A stretch of DNA of 64,000 nt from Kribbella soli (GTDB lineage: Bacteria > Actinomycetota > Actinomycetes > Propionibacteriales > Kribbellaceae): contig NZ_SJJZ01000004.1 of NCBI RefSeq assembly GCF_004331345.1, forward strand, positions 620,001 through 684,000, read 5' to 3'. Under the pieces are notes generated by a model, which was given only the letters and a program-made list of their open reading frames with translations, was not told where the DNA came from and made no database searches. The translations under genes were made by a program, and so were the position numbers. Of the stretch, positions 1 to 9,196 are shown one piece after another. Within the stretch, counting starts at the first letter, position 1. Each line of letters starts with the position of its first letter.

Positions 1-224
1 GCGTGTTCAGCAAGGCCGTGGCGAAGTCGTACCCGCTGACGAATCGGCTGGGTGAGTTCAAGGAGCAGTCGAGCAACAGCTTCGGTGAGTCGGCTGACAC
101 GCCGGAGGACGAGCGGACGCACGGTCTGGCGACCAGCCAGGGCTTCTGGATCCAGAACGGCTTCAACATCGGCGAGAACAAGGCCTGTGACACCTTCGCG
201 GTGTCGGCGGATCTGGTGAAGTGA
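1..224 (+). CDS. C-terminal fragment of a secreted protein, possibly a neutral zinc metallopeptidase
   Basis: The reading frame is open from the window edge (codons in phase with position 3) to TGA at 222-224, so only the last 73 or so residues are seen. The tail contains a THGLATSQGFW segment and a GENKACDTF segment with one cysteine. This resembles, from memory, the end of actinobacterial secreted proteins related to putative neutral zinc metallopeptidases. No catalytic motif lies in the visible part, so the function is tentative. The stop overlaps the GTG start of the downstream kinase gene by four bases (GTGA), which suggests one operon and translational coupling. Confidence 0.55.
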   Translation, partial: VFSKAVAKSYPLTNRLGEFKEQSSNSFGESADTPEDERTHGLATSQGFWIQNGFNIGENKACDTFAVSADLVK

Positions 225-1972
225 CGGCCCGGCTGATCGGGGGCCGCTACCTGTTGGGGGAACCGCTCGGCTCGGGCGGTATGGGCTCGGTCTGGCGTGC
301 CCACGATCAGCAACTGGACCGCGTGGTCGCGCTGAAACGCGCGCACCCCGGTGTGGACGACCCGGACGGGCGCCGGCTGCGCCGTGAGGCGCGGACCGGT
401 GCCCGGCTGCACGACCCGCACGTGGTGACGATCTTCGACGTGGTGACGGACGGGGACGAGCACTGGCTGGTCCTGGAGTACCTACCGTCGCGGAGCCTGG
501 ACGAACTGGGCAAGCTGCCACCCGACCAGGTCGCGCGGATCGGCGTACAGATCGCGTCCGCGCTGCAGGCTGTGCACGCGGCGGGCATCATCCACCGGGA
601 CCTCAAGCCGGCCAACATCCTGGTCACTGCGGACGGTACGGCGAAGCTCGCGGACTTCGGCATCTCGCGGCGACTGTGGGCCGAGGCGACGCTGACGGAC
701 AGCTCGACGGTCGGTACGCCGGCCCACCTCGCACCGGAAGTGGCCAACGGCAACGAACCGACGACCGCGTCCGACGTGTTCTCGTTGGGCGCGGTGCTCT
801 ACACGGCGCTGGAGGGCCACTCGCCGTTCGGCGACGACCCGAACCCGCTGGCGGTACTGCGGCGCGCCGCACGCGGTGAACTGGAGCCGCTGCGACGCGG
901 TGGCGAGCTGACGCCCCTGATCACGCGGATGCTCGCTGTCGAACCAGGTGACCGTCCGTCGGTCGCTGAGGTCGTGAACGAGCTCGGCGGTACGGCGGCC
1001 GCACCCGCAAGCAGGCGACGCAAGCGCTGGGTGATCCCGGTGGCGGCTGCCGGCGTTGCAGTGGTCGCCGTACTGGGTGTGCTGATCGGACGGGCGGTAT
1101 CAGGACCTTCCGAGCCGTCGGCCGCGCCCACGACGGCTGTTGCCGGTCCGGTAGGTGATCCGTTGACGGCGGACCCCTGTGCGTTGATCGACGAGGCGTC
1201 GTTGAGCAAGTTCGGGGACGCGACGCTGGAACCGGCGTACGGGAACTTCGACCGGTGTGACGTGGTGGTGAACGGCAGCGGCGGCCAGCAGGTCGACGTA
1301 CGGGCGGAACTCGACGAAGCAGACAACGAACTGCCTCAGGGTGCGGTGGAGAAGCTCACCGGCAACCTGAACAAGGTCGTCCGTGCGAGGGCCGGGGACG
1401 GCGACTGCGAGCGCGTACTCGTGCTGTCGGACGGTACGCACGTAGTTGTCGAGGCCCGGCACACCGACGGGTCCGGGATGGACGTGTGTGCGATGGCGGA
1501 AGCCGTTACGCAGAAGGCGATCGGTGTTTTGAAGGCCGGGCCGATCCCCCGCCGTACGCAGCCGTTGCCGGCCGCGTCGCTGGCGCATCTCGACGCCTGC
1601 ACACTGCTGGACAACCAGGCGCTCGAGCTGATCCCCGCGGTGGACGCGAAGCATCCGGACACGTCGTTCGGCGGGTGGTCGTGCGGTTGGGAGAGTACGA
1701 CCAGCGATCTGTCGGTAGATGTGCGGTTCGACCGGGACCAGCCGCTCGACGCGTCGGACGGGCGTCCGGTGACGATGTCCGGCCGGTCCGCGTTCATCTC
1801 GAGCGAGGACGACGGTCCAGGGACCTGTGCGGCGCTGATCGTGTTCCGGCAGTACGCCGATACCGTCGAGTTGGTGACGGTCATCGCGAGAGGGCCAGGT
1901 ACGCAGACCACATTGTGCGGACTGGCCACGAAGCTCGGTCAGGCAGTCGCTGCGAAGCTGCCGAAGGCCTGA
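221..1972 (+). CDS. PknB-type transmembrane Ser/Thr protein kinase
   Basis: This 583-residue protein starts with a Hanks-type kinase domain. It has a glycine loop (GSGGMGSVW, residues 18-26), catalytic lysine near 39, HRDLKPAN at 125-132 and DFG at 145-147. A basic stretch and one hydrophobic segment follow at about 264-290, then an extracytoplasmic region of about 290 residues. The outer region holds two similar modules, each beginning D-x-C-x-L-[IL]-D and carrying further cysteines, so disulfide-bonded sensor modules are likely. No PASTA repeats are visible, which separates it from PknB proper. The GTG start overlaps the upstream stop. The FHA protein gene begins one base after its stop, a typical kinase-effector pairing. 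Confidence 0.93.
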   Translation: MTARLIGGRYLLGEPLGSGGMGSVWRAHDQQLDRVVALKRAHPGVDDPDGRRLRREARTGARLHDPHVVTIFDVVTDGDEHWLVLEYLPSRSLDELGKLPPDQVARIGVQIASALQAVHAAGIIHRDLKPANILVTADGTAKLADFGISRRLWAEATLTDSSTVGTPAHLAPEVANGNEPTTASDVFSLGAVLYTALEGHSPFGDDPNPLAVLRRAARGELEPLRRGGELTPLITRMLAVEPGDRPSVAEVVNELGGTAAAPASRRRKRWVIPVAAAGVAVVAVLGVLIGRAVSGPSEPSAAPTTAVAGPVGDPLTADPCALIDEASLSKFGDATLEPAYGNFDRCDVVVNGSGGQQVDVRAELDEADNELPQGAVEKLTGNLNKVVRARAGDGDCERVLVLSDGTHVVVEARHTDGSGMDVCAMAEAVTQKAIGVLKAGPIPRRTQPLPAASLAHLDACTLLDNQALELIPAVDAKHPDTSFGGWSCGWESTTSDLSVDVRFDRDQPLDASDGRPVTMSGRSAFISSEDDGPGTCAALIVFRQYADTVELVTVIARGPGTQTTLCGLATKLGQAVAAKLPKA

Positions 1973-1973
1973 C

Positions 1974-2735
1974 ATGGAGCGTCTCCCCCCGAACCAGACC
2001 AGCCTGGCACGCGGCGTACCTGACGCCCAGCCGGGCACCATCTTCGTGCTGAGCGTCGCAGGTGGCGTCAGCGTCGACGCCGGGGCACACCGGACGATCC
2101 TGTTCGGACGGAACCGTCCCGAGGTGCACGTCTGCATCGGTGAGGACGATCCGCGCGTCAGCCGGATGCACGGCTCGATCAGCTACCGCGGCGGCCAGTG
2201 GAACGTCGCCGTGACCGGTCGGCTGCCCGTGCGGTTCCCACATCAGCGGGCGCTGTTCGCCGGCGAGGACCCGATACCTCTCGCGGCCGGTTACACACCG
2301 CTCTTCGTACAGGGCTCCAGCGGACGCGAGCACCTCCTGGAGGTGTACGTCGTCGGCGACAGCGGCACTCGCCCCGTACCGCGGCCGCGTGAGTCAACGC
2401 ACCCACCGCGCATCTGGCGGCTCTCACCGGCTGAGAAGCTGGCGTTGATCGTGGTCGGCCAGCGGTACCTGCTGCACGACCTGCACCCGCTGCCGCTGTC
2501 ATGGCGACAGGCCGCGGACCAGCTGGCCGAGCTACAGCCGACTGAGGGCTGGACCGCCAAGCGAGTCGAGCATCTGGTCTCGAACGTCCGCAGTCGGCTG
2601 TCGCGGGACGGCGTACCCGGGCTGACTCGTGAGGAGGTCGGTGAGCCGGTCGGCAACGCGCTGAACGACAACATGTTCCGGGAGCTGCTGCTGACAACCA
2701 CGCTGGTCCCGGCGGATCTCGACGTACTGGACTGA
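1974..2735 (+). CDS. FHA-domain phosphothreonine-binding protein
   Basis: This 253-residue protein carries an N-terminal forkhead-associated domain: FGRNRPE near residues 44-50 and SRMHGSI at 63-69 are the conserved GR and SxxH elements that bind phosphothreonine. The C-terminal half has a helical stretch (about 133-240) with a predicted helix-turn-helix look (SWRQAADQLAEL, then TAKRVEHLVSNVRSRL), so it may bind DNA or another partner. The ATG lies one base after the kinase stop. The obvious inference is that the preceding kinase phosphorylates a ligand of this protein or the protein itself. No membrane segment is visible. Confidence 0.88.
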   Translation: MERLPPNQTSLARGVPDAQPGTIFVLSVAGGVSVDAGAHRTILFGRNRPEVHVCIGEDDPRVSRMHGSISYRGGQWNVAVTGRLPVRFPHQRALFAGEDPIPLAAGYTPLFVQGSSGREHLLEVYVVGDSGTRPVPRPRESTHPPRIWRLSPAEKLALIVVGQRYLLHDLHPLPLSWRQAADQLAELQPTEGWTAKRVEHLVSNVRSRLSRDGVPGLTREEVGEPVGNALNDNMFRELLLTTTLVPADLDVLD

Positions 2736-2808
2736 GTTCGGGAGGGGTCCCCGGCGACCAGACTTACCGTCGCCGACATGACCAAACTCCTCACCCGCGA
2801 CAACTCAA

Positions 2809-2898
2809 TCAACGTTCCCGTGTGATCGCCCGGCGCCAGGTCGTCGGTGACTGTCGGTAGGTGCGTTTGAAGGCAGCGCTGAAGGCCTCGGCGGTACC
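2809..2898 (-). pseudogene. Remnant of an AraC-family regulator (C-terminal 29 codons)
   Basis: Read on the minus strand, the last 29 codons before TGA (2809-2811) encode GTAEAFSAAFKRTYRQSPTTW followed by ten basic-rich residues. That is the second helix-turn-helix and end of an AraC/XylS protein. Upstream in the same frame the homology stops abruptly at about 2898, so at least 80% of a normal gene is missing. It overlaps the remnant of an oppositely oriented NmrA-like gene. Confidence 0.6.
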
Positions 2899-3016
2899 GG
2901 AACCACCGGCCGTCGCATCGCGGACCGCCTCCGGTCCGACGACCGGCGTACAGCAAGCGCTCGGCCGCCCCGCCCGTTCCTTCGAGACCTTCGCCGCGGA
3001 CGCGCACTGGGTGTGA
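2881..3016 (+). pseudogene. Internally deleted NmrA-like NAD(P)-binding oxidoreductase remnant
   Basis: Two frames on the plus strand carry the two ends of an NmrA/SDR-like protein. At about 2884-2940 one frame encodes GLGGTGTTGRRIADRLRS, the Rossmann glycine motif of the N-terminus. At about 2942-3016 the next frame encodes GVQQALGRPARSFETFAADA and a stop, a typical NmrA C-terminus. The roughly 200 codons that should lie between are absent, with a frame change at the junction. This and the AraC remnant account for the gene-free stretch 2736-3041. The stretch also holds a 15-codon ATG reading frame (2778-2825) of unknown meaning. Confidence 0.55.
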
Positions 3017-3041
3017 ACAAGCGGTTGATGGGTGCACCCAC

Positions 3042-6000
3042 GTGTTTGCTTCGGGTTATCCAAGCGGCAACCAGGCGGCGTATTATCCGCCCGTGACGTT
3101 GCGACGCGGGGACCTGGTGACGCCCTCGCGGACGCTGGTCGATGTCCTCGAGGACACGGCCGCCATGTATGCGGACGAACCGGCACTGGACGACGGCAGC
3201 GTCAGCCTGAGTTATCGCGAGCTGCTGGTGCAGACGACCAAGTTCGCCGGCCGGTTGAACGCGGCCGGCATCGGGCCCGGCGATCGGGTCGGGATCCGGA
3301 TTTCCTCCGGGCACAACGATCTGTACGTCGCGATTCTCGGCACCCTGCAGGCGGGTGCGGCGTACGTCCCGGTCGACGCCGACGACCCGGAGGAGCGCGC
3401 CGAACTCGTCTTCGGTGAGGCGGCCGTCGCGGCCACGGTCGGCGACGAACTCGAGCTCACCGTCACCCGCCCGCAACAGGCGCCGATGTCCGACAACGAC
3501 GCGGCCAACGGCGCCTTCGACTACCCGTACTCGGCCCGCATGGACACCACCAGTACGACGAACTCCCCGCGCGGCACCACCGGCCCGGAGCCGACCGACG
3601 ACGCGTGGATCATCTTCACCTCGGGCTCGACCGGCGTACCGAAAGGTGTCGCCGTCACACACCGATCGGCGGCCGCGTTCGTCGACGCCGAGGCCCGTCT
3701 GTTCCTTCAGGACGAGCCGATCGGGCCCGACGACCGGGTCCTGGCCGGCCTGTCCGTCGCGTTCGACGCGTCCTGCGAGGAGATGTGGCTGGCCTGGCGG
3801 CACGGCGCCTGCCTCGTGCCTGCACCACGTTCGCTGGTTCGCACCGGTATGGACCTCGGCCCGTGGTTGGTTGCCCAGGGCATCACTATCGTCTCGACCG
3901 TGCCGACGCTGGCCGCGCTCTGGCCGTCGGACGCCCTCGACCAGGTTCGGCTGCTGATCTTCGGCGGCGAGGCCTGCCCGCCGGAACTGGCCGAACGCCT
4001 TGCGATCGAGGGCCGCGAGGTCTGGAACACCTACGGGCCGACCGAGGCCACCGTCGTCGCGTGCGCCGCACAGCTCACCGGCGAAGGCCCGGTCCGGATC
4101 GGTCTCCCGCTGGACGGCTGGGACCTCGCCGTTGTAGATGCCGCAGGCAACGAAGTCGCCGACGGCGAGATCGGTGAACTGATCATCGGCGGCGTCGGCC
4201 TGGCCCGGTACCTCGACCCGGTCAAGGACGCCGAGAAGTTCGCCCCGATGCCGACCCTCGGCTGGGACCGCGCGTACCGCAGCGGCGACCTGGTGCGGTC
4301 CGACCCGTTGGGCCTGCTGTTCCAGGGCCGCGCCGACGAGCAGGTCAAGCTCGGCGGCCGCCGGATCGAGCTCGGCGAGGTCGACGCCGCGCTGCAGGCC
4401 CTCCCGGGTGTCTCCGGCGCCGCGGCCGCCGTACGCAACAGCGCCGCGGGCAATCAGCTCCTCGTCGGGTACGTCGTACCGGACGACCCGGAGGGCTTCG
4501 AGACGGCCAAGGCCACCGAGCGACTCCGCGAGGCACTGCCCGCCGCGCTCGTACCGCTGCTGGCGGTCGTCGACACGCTGCCGACCCGGACCTCCGGCAA
4601 GGTCGACCGCAACGCACTCCCCTGGCCGCTGCCCGGAATGGACAGCGACGGCCCGGCCGCCGAACTGGACGGGACCGCGGGCTGGCTGGCCGAACGCTGG
4701 ACGAAGATCCTCGGCGCCAAGGTCACCGGGCCCGACAACGACTTCTTCCTGCACGGCGGCGGGAGCCTCGCCGCGGCCCAGTTGGTCTCCGCGCTCCGCG
4801 AGCGGTTCCCGGACGTCACGGTCGGCGACATCTACGAGTACCCGCGGCTCGGCGCGCTCGCCGAGCGGCTCGACGACTTCAAGCCCGCAGCCCTCGAACC
4901 GGCCGAGCTCCGGGAGATCCGGCCGACCCCGAAGAGCACGCAACTCCTGCAGACCGCGATGACACTGATCCTGCAGACCGTCGTCGGCGTCCGCTGGCTG
5001 GTCTACGTCTTCACGTTGAACAACCTCCTCGCCGCGCTGATCGAGCCGCTCCCGTGGGCGCGGACCGTGTCCTGGTGGTGGATCCTGGCCGGCTGGCTGA
5101 TCCTGATCAGCCCGGCGGGCCGGATGGGCATCGCGGTCGTCGGCGCCCGCACTCTGCTGCGCGGCCTGAAACCGGGAACGTACCCGCGCGGCGGCAGCGT
5201 CCACGTCCGGCTGTGGGCCGCCGAGAACCTCGCCGACGCGGCCGGCGCCGCCAACCTGGCGGGCGCACCCTGGATCGCGTACTACGCCCGCGCGCTCGGC
5301 GCGAAGATCGGCCGGGGCGTCGACCTGCACACGCTGCCGCCGGTGACAGGGATGCTCACCATGGGACGCGGCGCCTCGATCGAGCCCGAGGTCGACCTGG
5401 CCGGCTACTGGATCGACGGCGACCGGTTGCACGTCGGACAGATCTCCGTCGGCCCCGACGCGGTCGTCGGCTCCCGCAGCACGCTGCTCCCCGGCGCGGA
5501 GATCGGCCGGAGCGCCGAGATCATGGCCGGCTCGGCCGTCTCCGGCAGGGTCCCCGAAAACGAGCGCTGGTCCGGGTCGCCAGCGGCGAGGCTCGGCCGT
5601 GCGCGGCACCCGTGGCCGGACCACCGTCCCGCGCGCGCTCCGTGGTGGGTTGCGGCGTACGGCGCCCAGTCCGCACTGATGTCCCTGATCCCGGTCGCTG
5701 GGGCCGCCGCGGCGTTCGTCGTCCTCGGGTACGCAGTGCGTGGCACCCAGACGCTGCCGGACGCGGCGCTGCACGCGCTGGCCGCGATCCCGTTGATGAC
5801 GCTGGTCGGGTTCGCCACCATCGCGATCCTCACGCTGATCGGCGTACGGCTCCTCGGCATCGGGATCAAGCCCGGCCACTTCCCGGTCCGCAGCCGGATC
5901 GGGTGGCAGGTCTGGGCGACCGAGCGGCTGCTCGACTCCGCGCGCACCCTGCTGTTCCCGCTGTACGCGAGCCTGCTGACCCCGTGGTGGCTGCGCGCCC

Positions 6001-7025
6001 TGGGCGCCAAGATCGGCCGCGACGTCGAGGCGTCGACGGTCCTGCTGCTGCCGAAGATGACCACCGTCGGCGAGGGCGCGTTCCTGGCCGACGACACGAT
6101 GATCGCGTCGTACGAGCTCGGCGGCGGCTGGCTGCACGTGGCCGGTGCGAAGGTCGGCAAGCGCGCCTTCCTCGGCAACTCCGGGATGACCGCGCCGGGG
6201 CGGAGCGTTCCGAAGAACGGCCTGGTCGCGGTGCTGTCCGCGGCCCCGAAGAAATCCAAGGCCGGTACGTCGTGGCTCGGCTCACCGCCCGTGAAGCTCC
6301 GCCGCCAGGCCGTCTCGGGTGATCAGAGCCGCACGTTCAACCCGCCGTACAAGCTCAAGGTCGCCCGCGCGCTGGTCGAGCTGTGCCGGTTCGTCCCGAT
6401 GATGTGCACGGTGCTGATCGCCCTCGGCGTGCTGTTCGCGCTGCAGGCGCTCGACCTCTGGCTCGGCCCGTGGTGGACCATGCTGCTGTCCGGCGCGGTC
6501 ATCCTCGCTGCCGGCGCCGTCGCGGGCGGGATGGCGACGGTCGCCAAATGGGTCATCGTGGGCCGGACGAGAGCCGTCGAGTATCCGCTGTGGAGCTCGT
6601 TCGTCTGGCGCAACGAGGTGGTCGACAGCTTCGTCGAGCTGGTCGCCGCGCCCTGGTTCGCGAACGCCGCCGCCGGTACGCCGGTCCTCACGCTCTGGCT
6701 GCGGTCACTCGGAGCGAAGATCGGCAAGGGCGTCTGGTGCGAGACGTACTGGTTACCGGAAGCGGATCTGGTCACCCTGGGCGACGGTGCCACGGTGAAT
6801 CGCGGTTGCGTGCTGCAAACGCACCTATTTCATGATCGAGTTCTCTCCATGAACACAGTCACCTTCGGGGCCGGGGCAACCCTCGGCCCGCACGGCATCG
6901 TCCTCCCGGCGGCCGAGGTAGGAGCAGGAGCTACCATCGGGCCGGTGTCTCTCGTGATGCGTGGTGAAGGTGTGCCTGCGGGTACGCGCTGGGCGGGGAA
7001 CCCGATCGGTCCCTGGCAGGGCTGA
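3042..7025 (+). CDS. Pls/PosA-type membrane-bound NRPS (poly-amino-acid synthetase family)
   Basis: A 1327-residue single-module NRPS. The adenylation domain covers about residues 30-530: FTSGSTG 192-198, FDASCEEMW 241-249, YGPTEA 331-336, YRSGDLV 412-418, and a TSGKVDR segment with Lys520. It is followed by a carrier domain (HGGGSLAA, phosphopantetheine Ser575). The rest alternates paired membrane segments (about 635-700, 870-940, 1105-1175) with three related soluble hexapeptide-repeat-like modules, each containing LGAKIG (752, 987, 1223). Length and architecture match epsilon-poly-lysine synthetase Pls. Aligned by eye to GrsA, the specificity residues read D-A-E-S-I-G-T-V-V-K. Glu at the third position suits a basic amino acid. 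The start may instead be GTG 3093. The stop overlaps the M1 peptidase start. The exact product is unknown. Confidence 0.9.
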   Translation: MFASGYPSGNQAAYYPPVTLRRGDLVTPSRTLVDVLEDTAAMYADEPALDDGSVSLSYRELLVQTTKFAGRLNAAGIGPGDRVGIRISSGHNDLYVAILGTLQAGAAYVPVDADDPEERAELVFGEAAVAATVGDELELTVTRPQQAPMSDNDAANGAFDYPYSARMDTTSTTNSPRGTTGPEPTDDAWIIFTSGSTGVPKGVAVTHRSAAAFVDAEARLFLQDEPIGPDDRVLAGLSVAFDASCEEMWLAWRHGACLVPAPRSLVRTGMDLGPWLVAQGITIVSTVPTLAALWPSDALDQVRLLIFGGEACPPELAERLAIEGREVWNTYGPTEATVVACAAQLTGEGPVRIGLPLDGWDLAVVDAAGNEVADGEIGELIIGGVGLARYLDPVKDAEKFAPMPTLGWDRAYRSGDLVRSDPLGLLFQGRADEQVKLGGRRIELGEVDAALQALPGVSGAAAAVRNSAAGNQLLVGYVVPDDPEGFETAKATERLREALPAALVPLLAVVDTLPTRTSGKVDRNALPWPLPGMDSDGPAAELDGTAGWLAERWTKILGAKVTGPDNDFFLHGGGSLAAAQLVSALRERFPDVTVGDIYEYPRLGALAERLDDFKPAALEPAELREIRPTPKSTQLLQTAMTLILQTVVGVRWLVYVFTLNNLLAALIEPLPWARTVSWWWILAGWLILISPAGRMGIAVVGARTLLRGLKPGTYPRGGSVHVRLWAAENLADAAGAANLAGAPWIAYYARALGAKIGRGVDLHTLPPVTGMLTMGRGASIEPEVDLAGYWIDGDRLHVGQISVGPDAVVGSRSTLLPGAEIGRSAEIMAGSAVSGRVPENERWSGSPAARLGRARHPWPDHRPARAPWWVAAYGAQSALMSLIPVAGAAAAFVVLGYAVRGTQTLPDAALHALAAIPLMTLVGFATIAILTLIGVRLLGIGIKPGHFPVRSRIGWQVWATERLLDSARTLLFPLYASLLTPWWLRALGAKIGRDVEASTVLLLPKMTTVGEGAFLADDTMIASYELGGGWLHVAGAKVGKRAFLGNSGMTAPGRSVPKNGLVAVLSAAPKKSKAGTSWLGSPPVKLRRQAVSGDQSRTFNPPYKLKVARALVELCRFVPMMCTVLIALGVLFALQALDLWLGPWWTMLLSGAVILAAGAVAGGMATVAKWVIVGRTRAVEYPLWSSFVWRNEVVDSFVELVAAPWFANAAAGTPVLTLWLRSLGAKIGKGVWCETYWLPEADLVTLGDGATVNRGCVLQTHLFHDRVLSMNTVTFGAGATLGPHGIVLPAAEVGAGATIGPVSLVMRGEGVPAGTRWAGNPIGPWQG

Positions 7026-8329
7026 TGGTTGACCCCTATGTGCCCAGCCACGGAAGCATCGACTACAAGGTCGAGTCGTACGAGCTGGACCTCGACTACC
7101 GGGTCAGCAGCAACCGGCTGACCGGCAAGGCGACAATCACGGCGTTCGCCGCCCAAGCGCTGTCACGCTTCAGCCTCGACCTGTCCGGGCTCCGGGTGTC
7201 GAAGGTGTCGGTGAACGGCCGCCGGCCGCAGCGGTACGTCCATCGCGGCGGCAAGCTGCACATCACCCCGGCATCGACGATCCCGGACGGCGCCGAGTTC
7301 TCGGTCGACGTCCAGTACAACGGGAACCCGAGGCCCGAGGACAGCCCGTGGGGCGAGCTCGGCTGGGAAGAGCTCACCGAGGGTGTGATCGTCGCCAGCC
7401 AGCCGAGCGGTGCGGCCACCTGGTTCCCGTGCAACGACCACCCCGGCGACAAGGCGCACTACCGGATCTCGATCACCACGGACTCGCCGTACCAGGTCGT
7501 CGCGAACGGGCGGCTGGTGTCGCGCCGGGTGAAGGCGAGCCGTACGACGTGGGTGTTCGACCAGGCCGCGCCGATGGCGACGTACCTCGCGACCGTGCAG
7601 ATCGGGCGGTACGACGAGGTGGACCTGGCCGCATCGCCCGTGACGATCCGCGGCGTGCTGCCGGCCGGGCGGAGCCGCGAGTTCCGGCACGACTTCGGGC
7701 GCCAGCAGGACATGATGAAGCTGTTCTGCAAGCAGTTCGGGCCGTACCCGTTCGGCGGGTACACGGTCGTTGTGACCGACGACCCGCTGGAGATCCCGCT
7801 CGAGGCGCAGGGCATCTCGGTGTTCGGCAGCAACCACGTCGACGGCCGGAACGGGTCCGAGCGGCTGGTCGCGCACGAACTCGCGCACCAGTGGTTCGGG
7901 AACAGCCTGACTCCGGCGAACTGGCAGCACATCTGGCTGAACGAGGGCTTCGCCTGCTACTCCGAGTGGCTGTGGTCGGAGGAGTCACGCGGCCTCACCG
8001 CCGACCAGCAGGCGGCCAAGGCACACACGCGGCTGAAGGGCCTGCCGCAGAACCTGATGCTGTCGGACCCCGGCCCGGACCTGATGTTCGACGACCGCCT
8101 CTACAAGCGCGGCGCGGTCACCCTGCACGTCCTGCGCAAGCACCTCGGCAACGACGCGTTCTTCGACCTCCTCCGTACCTGGACCAAGACGCACCGGCAC
8201 GGGTCGGTCACCACCGCCGACTTCATCGCCCTCGCCACCACCTTCAGCCCCGACGAAGAGGCACTACGCCACCTGTTCGCCGCTTGGCTGGACTCCTACG
8301 AACTCCCACCCCTCCCCAGACGCCGCTGA
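7025..8329 (+). CDS. M1-family zinc metallopeptidase
   Basis: This 434-residue protein has the M1 aminopeptidase zinc signature HELAHQWFGN (284-293) and the third ligand in NEGFA (Glu307). The exopeptidase loop region (PLEAQG, 258-263) stands in for GAMEN, and the N-terminal beta domain is typical. It lacks the long C-terminal helical domain of PepN, so it is a short M1 enzyme. No signal peptide is visible. ATG 7025 shares one base with the synthetase stop (TGATG), so the two genes are co-translated. Known epsilon-poly-lysine-degrading enzymes are M1-like and pair with Pls, so a polymer-cleaving or self-protection role is a reasonable inference. Confidence 0.93.
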   Translation: MVDPYVPSHGSIDYKVESYELDLDYRVSSNRLTGKATITAFAAQALSRFSLDLSGLRVSKVSVNGRRPQRYVHRGGKLHITPASTIPDGAEFSVDVQYNGNPRPEDSPWGELGWEELTEGVIVASQPSGAATWFPCNDHPGDKAHYRISITTDSPYQVVANGRLVSRRVKASRTTWVFDQAAPMATYLATVQIGRYDEVDLAASPVTIRGVLPAGRSREFRHDFGRQQDMMKLFCKQFGPYPFGGYTVVVTDDPLEIPLEAQGISVFGSNHVDGRNGSERLVAHELAHQWFGNSLTPANWQHIWLNEGFACYSEWLWSEESRGLTADQQAAKAHTRLKGLPQNLMLSDPGPDLMFDDRLYKRGAVTLHVLRKHLGNDAFFDLLRTWTKTHRHGSVTTADFIALATTFSPDEEALRHLFAAWLDSYELPPLPRRR

Positions 8330-9196
8330 TCAGCCGGTGCGTGCTACCTCGGCGGCGGCTTTTACGAAGCGTTCGGTGAGCGGGGTTCTGGTGGCCCAGG
8401 CGGTGCCGGTCCACCAGGTGGAGGCGCGGCCGGGGAGCGGGACCAGGCGGACCTCGGGCGGCGCGATCCGTTGGGCGGTCTGCGGTACGACGGCCGGCCC
8501 GGCTCCGGCTGCGGTCAGGGCGAGGACGGTCTGCAGGTCCCCGGCCTCCTGGAGTATTTGCGGGTGGCAACCAAGTTCGGCGTACAGCGTGTTGATCTGG
8601 GCGGTCAGCCCCGGCCCGCGGTCCGGTGTCAGACGGACCAGCGGCCGGGCGTCGATCCAGCCGACCAGATCACGCGGCAACTGCTGATCGGCCGGTACGG
8701 CGAGGGTGAGGCGGTCCCGTCGTAACCGGAGGTGCTCGAGGCCGACCGGCACCGGCAACCGTACGAATCCGATCTGCAGGCTCCCCGCCAGCAGGCGTTC
8801 GCACTGCACCGCCGACGACATGTCCTCGAGCGAGATCGTCACTCCTGGCCACCGGCTCCGGAACAGCGCCACCGCCCGCGGCGCCAGCTCGATCCCCGAC
8901 AACCCGAACCCGATCGCCAGCGATCCCTCGGTCCCGGACGCCACCTGGACGGCCCGTCGCTCGAAGGCCTCGGACCGCTCCAGCAACTCCAGAGCGTCAG
9001 GAAGCAACAGTTCCCCGGCCGACGTCAGCCGCGCGCCGTGCCTGCCGCGACTGAACAGCACCGAGCCGACCCGGCGCTCCAGCACCTGGATCTGCTTGGT
9101 CAGCGCGGGCTGACTGGTCGACAACTCCGCGGCCGCGGCCCCGAAGTTCCGCAGTCTGGCCACCGTGACGAACGCCCGAAGCAAACGGAGATCCAT
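8330..9196 (-). CDS. LysR-family transcriptional regulator
   Basis: A 288-residue LysR protein. The N-terminal winged helix-turn-helix (MDLRLLRAFVTVARLRNFG then STSQPALTKQI) is followed by a two-lobe effector-binding domain (about 90-285). The start at the ATG of MDLRLL is preferred over an upstream GTG because LysR proteins conventionally begin there. It is divergent from the carbon-nitrogen hydrolase, with a 70-bp shared intergenic region containing T-N11-A palindromes. By the usual LysR rule it therefore probably controls the hydrolase and itself. It is convergent with the M1 peptidase, with no gap. Confidence 0.92.
   Translation of the reverse strand: MDLRLLRAFVTVARLRNFGAAAAELSTSQPALTKQIQVLERRVGSVLFSRGRHGARLTSAGELLLPDALELLERSEAFERRAVQVASGTEGSLAIGFGLSGIELAPRAVALFRSRWPGVTISLEDMSSAVQCERLLAGSLQIGFVRLPVPVGLEHLRLRRDRLTLAVPADQQLPRDLVGWIDARPLVRLTPDRGPGLTAQINTLYAELGCHPQILQEAGDLQTVLALTAAGAGPAVVPQTAQRIAPPEVRLVPLPGRASTWWTGTAWATRTPLTERFVKAAAEVARTG

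Noticed and set aside
2778..2825. 15-codon ATG frame as a real gene
   Set aside because: Too short, no conserved pattern and sits inside decayed gene remnants; noted only as debris.
2805..6137. 1110-codon open frame on the minus strand opposite the Pls-like gene
   Set aside because: It is a high-GC antisense shadow: Arg/Gly/Asp/Gln-rich composition, no domain, and it runs opposite a clearly conserved NRPS.
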